DNA of 27,623 bases from an uncultured Bacillota bacterium (lineage in GTDB: Bacteria; Bacillota_I; Bacilli_A; Izemoplasmatales; UBA1188), in contig CALCVH010000141.1 of NCBI GenBank assembly GCA_937907585.1, forward strand, positions 1 to 27,623. Reading direction: 5' to 3'. The notes under the pieces are model-generated. The model did not search any database. It was not told where the DNA came from and saw only the letters and a program-made list of their open reading frames with translations. Shown piece after piece: positions 1-6,340 of the stretch. How positions within the stretch are numbered: position 1 is the stretch's first letter; every line of letters begins with the position of its first letter. A program made the position numbers and the translations under genes.

Positions 1-1
1 A

Positions 2-46
2 CTTACAAAAGAAGAAATAGAGATATTTAAAAGAGAATATGAATAG
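2..46 (+). CDS. C-terminal tail of an unidentified protein (partial)
   Basis: An open frame enters from the left edge and ends at TAG (44-46), giving only 14 residues (LTKEEIEIFKREYE). Its stop overlaps the ATG of the DUF4186 gene at 39 by eight bases, the usual spacing in a coupled operon. That overlap is the only reason to call it coding. The family cannot be recognised from so little sequence. Confidence 0.45.
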   Translation, partial: LTKEEIEIFKREYE

Positions 47-404
47 AATATTTGATTATCTAGATAAATCTAAATTTAGATCTTCATTTCATTTAAAGAA
101 AAATGATTTTAAATATATAAATAGAATTGGATTAGATAAAATCAAAGAACATGCGTATGATTTTATAATTAATAGATTATCTAAAGAATTGATAGTTAAT
201 GATGGTAAACAAACGCCATTTAAAGGTCATCCAGTCTTTATCGCTCAGCACGCTACCGCAACGTGCTGTAGAAGCTGTTTATATAAGTGGCATAAAATAC
301 CTAAGAATAAAGAATTAAATAATAAAGAAATAGAATATATAGTATCCATTATAATGGAATGGATAGAAAGAGAAATAGAATATGAAACTAGAAGATGTAA
401 ATAA
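39..404 (+). CDS. DUF4186 family protein
   Basis: A 121-residue soluble protein of unknown function that matches the DUF4186 family along its whole length. It has the N-terminal FDYLDKSKFRSSFHL block, the DGKQTPFKGHPVFIAQHATATCC core at about residues 56-78, and the C-terminal EYIVSIIMEWIE helix. Residues C77, C78 and C81 with nearby histidines (H64, H71, H85) look like a metal site, but that is inference. It has no signal peptide or membrane segment. It overlaps the upstream gene by eight bases and the following acetyltransferase by 23 bases, so it is very likely co-translated with them. Confidence 0.85.
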   Translation: MNRIFDYLDKSKFRSSFHLKKNDFKYINRIGLDKIKEHAYDFIINRLSKELIVNDGKQTPFKGHPVFIAQHATATCCRSCLYKWHKIPKNKELNNKEIEYIVSIIMEWIEREIEYETRRCK

Positions 405-960
405 GTTATTATTAAGTAAAGAAGTATATGATCCAATGATTAAGGAATTATTAGAATTTCAATTATCAAGAATTGAAATGGTAAATGAATATAATAAAAT
501 AGAATCATCATTAGAAGGCTTAGAATTAAGAAAGAAACAACTTAAAAAGATGTTTAGAACTTTTAATGATGGTTATATAGAACCTCCATTTCACGCTAAT
601 TTTGGTGGATTAAATGTAGACTTCGGAAACAATGCATACGCTAACTTTAATTTAACTTTAGTTGATGATGGTGAAATTACAATTGGGGATAATACACTAA
701 TTGGACCTAATGTAACTATCATTACTCCAATTCATCCTGAATCACCTAGCGCTAGAGAAAAAGGACTACAATATAATTTACCAGTTAATATTGGTAAAAA
801 TGTTTGGATCGCATCAAACGTAACCATTTTCCCTGGTGTAACAATTGGAGATAATTCTATAATTGGAGCAGGTAGCTTAGTAACTAAAGATATTCCAGAA
901 AACGTTCTAGCTTATGGAACGCCTGCGAAAGTGATAAGAAAAATAAAAGAGGATAAATAA
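382..960 (+). CDS. maa: maltose O-acetyltransferase-like hexapeptide transferase
   Basis: A 192-residue cytoplasmic acetyl-CoA-dependent O-acetyltransferase of the LacA/Maa/NodL group, which acetylates sugars such as maltose or galactosides. Residues 1-60 form the helical Mac domain. Residues 75-185 form a left-handed beta helix with repeated [I/V]GxN hexapeptides (ITIGDNTLIGPNVTI, PVNIGKNVWIASNVTI, VTIGDNSIIGAGSLV). The catalytic histidine is in TPIHP. The typical end AYGTPAKVIRKI is present and the length is normal. It overlaps the DUF4186 gene by 23 bases and lacks a strong ribosome-binding site, suggesting translational coupling. The true sugar acceptor cannot be told from sequence. Confidence 0.85.
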   Translation: MKLEDVNKLLLSKEVYDPMIKELLEFQLSRIEMVNEYNKIESSLEGLELRKKQLKKMFRTFNDGYIEPPFHANFGGLNVDFGNNAYANFNLTLVDDGEITIGDNTLIGPNVTIITPIHPESPSAREKGLQYNLPVNIGKNVWIASNVTIFPGVTIGDNSIIGAGSLVTKDIPENVLAYGTPAKVIRKIKEDK

Positions 961-972
961 TTATTTATTAGT

Positions 973-1629
973 ATGACAATTGATATAATTATACAAGTAA
1001 TGTTATTCGCTATAGCGTTATCTATGGATGCGTTCGCAGTATCTATAGCGCAAGGAATAACATTCAAGGATATCGATAAGAAAAAATCTCTATTTATAGC
1101 GTTTACTTATGGCTTCTTACAAGCTCTTTTTCCGCTTATATCATTCTTCACTATAGAGATAATTGAAAGAAGCGTAGAAGCAAGCGAAAGCGCTAAAGCA
1201 ATATCGATATTTAATAAAGTTATCGCTTGGACTTCATTTATATTACTTATATATATAGGAATAAAAATGATTATTGATGGAATAAAAACAAGAAAGAATA
1301 ATTTAGATAAACAATCTAATAATAAATTATTCTCAATAAAAGAAGTATTGTTGATGGGAGTTGTTACTGCGATAGATGCTTTATCAATTGGAATAGTATT
1401 TCATAATAAAAATGAACTAGGATATTCGATATCTACATCATCAACAATATTTTTACATGTATCAATAATAATGATTATAACTTTCATTATATGTTTACTT
1501 GGAACTTTATTATCTATTAAAATACATAAATTATTAAAAGGTAGATATGATTTAACTAGTTATGTAGGTGGAACAATACTAATATTATTATCGATATGGA
1601 CTATAGTTACTCATTATCTAAACATATAA
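973..1629 (+). CDS. mntP: manganese efflux pump MntP
   Basis: A 218-residue polytopic membrane protein of the MntP/YebN family, which exports Mn(II). It has two homologous halves. The first carries LSMDAFAVSIAQG at about residues 17-29 and the second carries VTAIDALSIGIVF, the paired acidic signatures of the family. Hydrophobic segments fit about six helices, and a charged cytoplasmic linker (roughly residues 103-122) joins the halves. It starts 12 bases after the acetyltransferase stop with no clear Shine-Dalgarno, so it probably depends on the upstream operon. No yybP-ykoY riboswitch is visible upstream. A start at the inner ATG (residue 9) is possible but would truncate the first helix. 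Confidence 0.88.
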   Translation: MTIDIIIQVMLFAIALSMDAFAVSIAQGITFKDIDKKKSLFIAFTYGFLQALFPLISFFTIEIIERSVEASESAKAISIFNKVIAWTSFILLIYIGIKMIIDGIKTRKNNLDKQSNNKLFSIKEVLLMGVVTAIDALSIGIVFHNKNELGYSISTSSTIFLHVSIIMIITFIICLLGTLLSIKIHKLLKGRYDLTSYVGGTILILLSIWTIVTHYLNI

Positions 1630-1656
1630 AATATATAATGAATTATAACTATTGAT

Positions 1657-1691
1657 ACCATGCGAAGTGATGCGAAGTTTTTCTTCAAACC
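1657..1691 (+). repeat. 35-nt direct repeat, left copy
   Basis: These 35 bases, running from ACCATGCGAAGT to CTTCAAACC and containing two TGCGAAGT octamers ten bases apart, are identical to 3253-3287 on the other side of the regulator gene. Identity over the linker between octamers means this is a duplicated segment and not just independent binding sites. Confidence 0.85.
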
Positions 1692-1754
1692 GTGCGAAGT
1701 AGTGCGAAGTTTTATGCGAAGTGATGCGAAGTTTTTCTTTACTTTATGCGAAGT
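1661..1754 (+). repeat. Seven helically phased TGCGAAGT octamers
   Basis: Perfect TGCGAAGT occurs at 1661, 1671, 1693, 1703, 1715, 1725 and 1747. The offsets from the first copy are 0, 10, 32, 42, 54, 64 and 86, close to whole turns of B-DNA, so all copies present on nearly the same helix face. The last copy lies between the -35-like hexamer and the -10 of the downstream gene. The array looks like a cooperative operator for the protein encoded at 1788-3251 (inference). Confidence 0.85.
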
Positions 1755-1766
1755 AACGTATATAAT
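1738..1766 (+). promoter_or_regulatory. Promoter of the AlbA_2 regulator gene
   Basis: A perfect -10 TATAAT lies at 1761-1766. A weak -35 TTTACT lies 17 bases upstream at 1738-1743. One TGCGAAGT octamer (1747-1754) fills the spacer, so a protein bound there would compete with RNA polymerase. This makes autorepression the simplest reading. Confidence 0.6.
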
Positions 1767-1787
1767 ACAGGTATAGGAGGCTTCACT

Positions 1788-3251
1788 ATGTTTTTTGAAG
1801 AATTAATTCCAAATATCAATATTGAAACAAATACAATAGAATTTAAAGGATTAATAGAAGAAGGAAAGGATAAAAATGGTAATCAAAAAGAATTATCATG
1901 GTTAAGTGTTCTTGCTTCTTTTTCAAATACTATAAATGGAGATATGTATATTGGTGTAGATAATACTACTCATAAAATATTATCTCTTGATCATACTCTC
2001 GCTGATAAAACGATTCTTATGATACATAGGTTAATAAAAGAAAGAATATATCCAAGAATTAGTTATAATGTTGATGCGATTCCAATAAAAGAAAAAGATG
2101 ATATTTTAACAAGATATATAATTAAAGTATCAGTTCTTAAAAACGCTGAATTACCAGTGTTTGTTAAAGTTGGAGGGTTACTAGGTATTTATATTAGAGA
2201 CTTTGGCTTAACTAGGGAAGCGACTCCTCAAGAAATAGCTAATTTAGTTTTATCTTCAAAAGAAAGAAGTTATGATATAGATTTAACTGATATTAAATTT
2301 AATTTTGATGATTATAAAAAACTATCATCATTATATTTTGATAGAACAAGTAAAAATCTAACAAAGAAAGATTTAATATCTTGTCAAGCAATCGATGAAA
2401 ATGATTATGTGACAAAAGGATTATTATTATTTTCTGATTCATTTAAATCTAATGAATTATTAACTATATGCAATTTATGGCCTAATAACGATAAAGCGAC
2501 AAATAGAATAATTAATACTGAAGAATTTAAAGGAAACATAATAGATTCTATATTTTTTGCGATAAATTATATTAAATCACATTCTAGCAATGGTTATGAA
2601 AAGACTACTACTGGAAGAATAGATTATGTATCCTATCCTGAACGTTCTGTATTTGAGGGTGTAGTAAACGCTTATGTACACAAGAATTACTTATTAAGTT
2701 ATACATCAATAGAAATAAATATGTATTTAGACAGGCTTGAGATTACATCTCCTGGTAGTTTAATTGGGTATGGAACTATCGTAAAAGAAAAGAATATCGC
2801 ATCAATACTACCTAAAGCCAGAAACGAAGTTATCGCATCTATCTTGAGATTATTAAAGATGATGGAAAAAAGAGGTACAGGTTTTGATTTAATATCAAAT
2901 GAATATTTAGGATATGGTGATAAATATACTCCATTTATTTCATGTAGAAGTGATTCATTTACTTTAACACTTCCAAATTTAACATATACAGGTTTAATTG
3001 AAGAAAATGAATTCCCTGATATTTATACTGATAAGATTACGCTCGGAAAACATGATTTAAAGATTTTATCTTACTGTTATAATTCACCTAAAACTATAAC
3101 AGAAATAGCTAATATGTTGAATATAAAAGCTTCCACATATTTAAGAAAAGAAATAATTATGAACTTAGTTAATGAAAACTACTTAATAGAAGGAATAAAT
3201 GACGGAATTAATTCTTATAGTACTAATCATAGAAAAGTTTTTGTGAAATAA
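1788..3251 (+). CDS. AlbA_2 / HATPase_c_4 domain transcriptional regulator
   Basis: A 487-residue COG2865-type protein (ATP-binding, AlbA_2 DNA-binding domain). I chose the ATG at 1788 because AGGAGG (1775-1780) lies seven bases before it; an in-frame ATG at 1746 lies inside the operator/promoter and lacks a site. The N-terminal AlbA_2 domain shows TIEFKG, then LASFSNTINGDMYIGVDN (residues 42-59). The divergent HATPase region shows VFEGVVNAYVHKNY (about 288-301), DRLEITSPGSL and the RGTGF motif (362-366). A winged helix-turn-helix follows at about 420-470 (TITEIANMLNIKAST). The gene is solitary and flanked by TGCGAAGT arrays, with a 35-base identical repeat on each side. It probably binds these sites itself; the wider role is unknown. 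Confidence 0.85.
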   Translation: MFFEELIPNINIETNTIEFKGLIEEGKDKNGNQKELSWLSVLASFSNTINGDMYIGVDNTTHKILSLDHTLADKTILMIHRLIKERIYPRISYNVDAIPIKEKDDILTRYIIKVSVLKNAELPVFVKVGGLLGIYIRDFGLTREATPQEIANLVLSSKERSYDIDLTDIKFNFDDYKKLSSLYFDRTSKNLTKKDLISCQAIDENDYVTKGLLLFSDSFKSNELLTICNLWPNNDKATNRIINTEEFKGNIIDSIFFAINYIKSHSSNGYEKTTTGRIDYVSYPERSVFEGVVNAYVHKNYLLSYTSIEINMYLDRLEITSPGSLIGYGTIVKEKNIASILPKARNEVIASILRLLKMMEKRGTGFDLISNEYLGYGDKYTPFISCRSDSFTLTLPNLTYTGLIEENEFPDIYTDKITLGKHDLKILSYCYNSPKTITEIANMLNIKASTYLRKEIIMNLVNENYLIEGINDGINSYSTNHRKVFVK

Positions 3252-3252
3252 A

Positions 3253-3296
3253 ACCATGCGAAGTGATGCGAAGTTTTTCTTCAAACCATGCGAAGT
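3253..3296 (+). repeat. Right copy of the 35-nt direct repeat plus a third TGCGAAGT
   Basis: The stretch 3253-3287 is identical to 1657-1691. It gives TGCGAAGT at 3257 and 3267, and a third octamer follows at 3289-3296, repeating the 10- and 22-base spacing of the upstream array. It starts one base after the regulator's stop and ends 25 bases before the acyltransferase start. It could therefore control that gene, or mark the end of a cassette. Confidence 0.85.
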
Positions 3297-3321
3297 AAAT
3301 TAAAAAAATGGAGAAATATAT

Positions 3322-4596
3322 ATGAAAGATAGTGATTTTAAAAGGTTCGATATGAAAGAACCACCAAGAAATATTAAATGGTATCTTAAACCTATTGCGA
3401 AATTACTAGTTATGCCTGCTATAAAGAAATATAAGCCAAAAGTTACTTATGTAAATACTGAAAATCTAAAAGGACCATTTATATTATTGTGTAACCATAA
3501 TGCATTCCTAGATTTTAAGATAGCGAACTATTTACTTAAAGATAATAGATCTAATTATATAGTCGCTATAGATGGATTTTTAAAAAGAGAAAATTTGCTT
3601 AGAAATGTAGGTTGTATCTGCAAGAGAAAATTTACAAATGATATAACTTTAGTTAGACAGATTAAAAAAGTATTAGATATGGGTAATGTAATGGTTATTT
3701 ACCCAGAAGCCAGATATTCGCTATGCGGTACTACCGCAGTGCTTCCTGAATCAATAGGCAAATTATGTAAGCTTAATAAAGTTCCAGTCGCAACTTTAAT
3801 TTGTCATGGCCACCATATTAATTCACCTTTCTGGGATACATCACACGAAAGAGGAATTAAGGGAGAAGAATGCACATATAAATTATTATTTACTAAAGAA
3901 GAATTAGAATCATTAACAGTTGATGAAATTAATTCAAGAATAGTAGATGAATTTCAATATGATGATTTTAAGTGGCAGAAAGATAATAAAATTGTAGTTG
4001 ATGATAAAAATAGAGCGGTTGGATTGCATAAAGTATTGTATCAATGTCCTCACTGTATGAAAGAATATAGAATGACTTCTATGAACAATATAATTAAGTG
4101 TGAAGAATGTTCTAAAGAATGGGAAATGACAATATATGGAGAATTAAAAGCTTTATCTGGTGAAACTGAATTCTCACATATTCCTGATTGGTATGAATGG
4201 GAAAGATCAAACGTAAGAAAAGAAATCGAAAATGGAACATATTCAACTGGTACACTTAATGTTCAAGTAGATTCACTTCCTAAAGATAGATATTATGATA
4301 TAGGAAAAGGAACTTTCATACATGATATGAATGGTTTTAGAGTTAAAACAATAGATAAAGATGGCGATACTCATGAAATGGTAAAAGATGTACCATCTAT
4401 GTATTCTGTTCACATAGAATATCAATATCTATTTAAAAAAGGAGATGCGATAGATTTAAATACTTTAACTGATACTTGGTATATCTATCCAGAAGGAAGA
4501 GACTTTTCCGTAACTAAAATAGCTCTCGCAACAGAAGAACTATATTACGATTATTTAAAAAAGAATAATAAGCCAATCAAAAAAGGTTTAGCTTAA
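3322..4596 (+). CDS. PlsC-type 1-acylglycerol-phosphate acyltransferase with zinc ribbon
   Basis: A 424-residue protein. The N-terminal half is an acyltransferase of the PlsC/LPLAT family, which acylates lysophosphatidate or a related acceptor at the membrane. It has the catalytic NHNAFLD motif (H59, D64), a glycine-poor YPEARYS block at 127-133 in place of the usual FPEGTRS, and VPVATLICHGHH. The second half is unusual. A CPHC...CEEC zinc ribbon (C242, C245, C260, C263) precedes a domain of about 160 residues that I do not recognise. Plain PlsC enzymes are about 200-250 residues. A weak GGAGA precedes the ATG at 3322. It lies just after the right TGCGAAGT array, so it may share that control. 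Acceptor specificity is not visible. Confidence 0.8.
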   Translation: MKDSDFKRFDMKEPPRNIKWYLKPIAKLLVMPAIKKYKPKVTYVNTENLKGPFILLCNHNAFLDFKIANYLLKDNRSNYIVAIDGFLKRENLLRNVGCICKRKFTNDITLVRQIKKVLDMGNVMVIYPEARYSLCGTTAVLPESIGKLCKLNKVPVATLICHGHHINSPFWDTSHERGIKGEECTYKLLFTKEELESLTVDEINSRIVDEFQYDDFKWQKDNKIVVDDKNRAVGLHKVLYQCPHCMKEYRMTSMNNIIKCEECSKEWEMTIYGELKALSGETEFSHIPDWYEWERSNVRKEIENGTYSTGTLNVQVDSLPKDRYYDIGKGTFIHDMNGFRVKTIDKDGDTHEMVKDVPSMYSVHIEYQYLFKKGDAIDLNTLTDTWYIYPEGRDFSVTKIALATEELYYDYLKKNNKPIKKGLA

Positions 4597-4642
4597 TATA
4601 TTTTGTCAAAATTTACATATAATTAGTATATTCTATAATTGA

Positions 4643-4748
4643 ATAAACGGCCAAAAGTATATTAAAAACATGAGTTTTGGCCGTTTATCCATCGATTTTG
4701 CTTTATAAACGGCCAAAACATATAAAAATATGTTGAAAATGGCCGTTT
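4643..4748 (+). repeat. Two tandem inverted-repeat units with AAACGGCCAAAA/GGCCGTTT arms
   Basis: Unit 1 has arms of 14 bases, ATAAACGGCCAAAA at 4643-4656 and its exact reverse complement at 4675-4688. Unit 2 begins with the same 14 bases at 4705-4718 and ends with TGGCCGTTT at 4740-4748. Both the direct arms and the inverted arms are 62 bases apart, so this is a tandem duplication of a 62-base unit. There is no T-run after either palindrome that would suggest a terminator. The last arm lies in the promoter spacer of the ATPase gene, so an operator is likely. Confidence 0.8.
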
Positions 4749-4761
4749 TTAATATTATAAT
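4733..4761 (+). promoter_or_regulatory. Sigma-70-type promoter of the COG1672 ATPase gene
   Basis: TTGAAA at 4733-4738 and TATAAT at 4756-4761 are separated by exactly 17 bases. The GGCCGTTT half-site of the second palindrome (4741-4748) is inside this spacer, so a bound protein would block polymerase. The RBS AAGGAGG (4775-4781) and ATG (4786) follow. Confidence 0.75.
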
Positions 4762-4785
4762 AATTATGTAATAAAAGGAGGCTTT

Positions 4786-6207
4786 ATGAGAATAATAGGC
4801 AGACTAGAAGAACAAGAAAAACTTAAGTATATATTAAACAGCAACAAACCAGAATTTGTTGTAGTATATGGTAGAAGAAGAGTTGGAAAAACATACTTAA
4901 TTAAAGAGTTTTTTAACGATTCATTTTCTTTCTATGCTTCTGGAGTATTATCTAATAAAATGAAAGATGAATTAAACTCATTTAATCAATCTTTACTAGA
5001 TTATGGGTCTAATGATAAAACAACTTTAACTAGTTGGTTTGATGCGTTTAACAGACTCAAAATGATGATTGAGAATAATATCATCAAAATAGATAAAAGA
5101 TATAATAAAAGGATAATATTTTTTGATGAACTTCCTTGGTTTGATACACAAAAAAGTGATTTTAAGGGGGCTTTTGATTATTTTTGGAATACATATGCTT
5201 CTAGATTAAATAACTTGGTTTTAATTGTATGTGGTTCAGCGACATCTTGGATATTAAGCAATCTATTAAATGATAGAGGAGGCTTCCATAATAGAATCAC
5301 ATCTAAAATTTATCTAAAACCATTTAATTTAAAAGAAACAAAAGAACTAGTAAATAATTTTAATGGTAATAATCTAAGCGATAAAGAAATTATTGAAACA
5401 TATATGATTTTTGGTGGAATTCCTTATTATTTGAATTTTATTAATTATAATTACTCACTTGCTCAAAATGTTGATAATCTATTCTTTAAAGAAGGCGGAG
5501 AATTAGAAAATGAATTCAATAATTTATTTTCATCTTTGTTTAATAAATATGAAAATCACGCAAAAATAGTTGAAGAACTATCAAAAAAGAGAATTGGTCT
5601 AACTAGAAAAGAGCTTTTAGATAAAACTAATCTATCAAGCGGAAGTTCTTTTTCGAAAGTATTAATGGAGTTAGAAGAGTGTGGCTTTATAAGAAAATAT
5701 AATAATTATCAGAAGAAAAATAATGAGTCTTTATATCAGATAATAGATCCATTCACTTTATTTTCATTATCACATCTAAAAAATAAAAAAGTAGAATCAT
5801 GGTTAAATTATATTGGACAACCAAGTTATAATTCTTGGAGTGGTTATGCTTTTGAGATTGTGTGTTTAAACCATATTAAACAAATAAAAGAGGCTTTAAG
5901 CATAGCTGGAATTGATTCATTAGTATATTCGTTTTATTCAAACAAAGAAGGTGGAGCACAGATTGATTTATTAATTGATAGAAGAGATAATATAATTAAT
6001 TTATGCGAAATGAAATATAGTATTTCTCCATATACTATTACATCTAATTATGAAGAAAATATTCTAAATAAAATAAAAGTTTTTAAAGAAATAACTAATA
6101 CTAAAAAATCTATTATTGTTACATTTATTACTCTAAATGGAATTAGTAAAAACAAACATTCAAGCATAGTAATAAGAGAGATTACTGCATTAGATTTATT
6201 TAGATAA
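4786..6207 (+). CDS. COG1672-type AAA+ ATPase with DUF234-like nuclease-fold C-terminus
   Basis: A 473-residue STAND/AAA-related ATPase. The N-terminal domain has Walker A GRRRVGKT (29-36), Walker B RIIFFDE (109-115) and a sensor-like IVCGSATSW (147-155). A winged helix-turn-helix lies at about 263-303 (LTRKELLDKTNLSSGSSFSKVLMELEECGFIRK, read as two blocks). The C-terminus resembles the DUF234 PD-(D/E)xK fold, with E357, D394 and E408-x-K410. It has no signal peptide. It starts with AAGGAGG five bases upstream. The gene stands alone, and the two 62-base palindrome units over its promoter suggest it or a partner represses itself. This family is widespread in bacteria and archaea but its function is poorly known. 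Confidence 0.85.
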   Translation: MRIIGRLEEQEKLKYILNSNKPEFVVVYGRRRVGKTYLIKEFFNDSFSFYASGVLSNKMKDELNSFNQSLLDYGSNDKTTLTSWFDAFNRLKMMIENNIIKIDKRYNKRIIFFDELPWFDTQKSDFKGAFDYFWNTYASRLNNLVLIVCGSATSWILSNLLNDRGGFHNRITSKIYLKPFNLKETKELVNNFNGNNLSDKEIIETYMIFGGIPYYLNFINYNYSLAQNVDNLFFKEGGELENEFNNLFSSLFNKYENHAKIVEELSKKRIGLTRKELLDKTNLSSGSSFSKVLMELEECGFIRKYNNYQKKNNESLYQIIDPFTLFSLSHLKNKKVESWLNYIGQPSYNSWSGYAFEIVCLNHIKQIKEALSIAGIDSLVYSFYSNKEGGAQIDLLIDRRDNIINLCEMKYSISPYTITSNYEENILNKIKVFKEITNTKKSIIVTFITLNGISKNKHSSIVIREITALDLFR

Positions 6208-6263
6208 TAATTAAACATACAATTAATATCTTCCTTTTAAATTAATGTGTTAAAATTGTGAAA

Positions 6264-6290
6264 TTAGCACTTAACACTTGACAGTGCTAA
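6264..6290 (+). promoter_or_regulatory. CIRCE operator (HrcA binding site)
   Basis: TTAGCACT at 6264-6271 and AGTGCTAA at 6283-6290 form the 27-base CIRCE frame (canonical TTAGCACTC-N9-GAGTGCTAA). Only the innermost C/G pair is lost. It overlaps the -35 TTGACA (6278-6283). This is the known site of the heat-shock repressor HrcA, so clpB-htpG should be induced by heat. The HrcA gene itself is outside the window. Confidence 0.9.
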
Positions 6291-6305
6291 AAAACGATGT
6301 ATAAT
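6278..6305 (+). promoter_or_regulatory. Promoter of clpB-htpG
   Basis: A consensus -35 TTGACA at 6278-6283 and -10 TATAAT at 6300-6305 are separated by 16 bases. The -35 lies inside the CIRCE operator. AAGGAGG at 6325-6331 precedes the ATG at 6341. Confidence 0.88.
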
Positions 6306-6340
6306 AGATTTGAAAGAATTTAAAAAGGAGGATATTTTTT

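Noticed and set aside
1746..1787. Longer N-terminus for the AlbA_2 regulator from ATG at 1746
   Set aside because: This ATG is inside the last TGCGAAGT site and upstream of the -10 box, with no ribosome-binding site; ATG 1788 has AGGAGG at good distance.
1657..3296. CRISPR array
   Set aside because: The repeated unit is a short octamer with fixed 2- to 14-base gaps and no variable spacers, and there are no cas genes.
4643..4688. First GGCCGTTT palindrome as a terminator of the acyltransferase gene
   Set aside because: Its 18-base loop and the lack of a T-run afterwards make it poor as a terminator, and a second copy overlaps a promoter.
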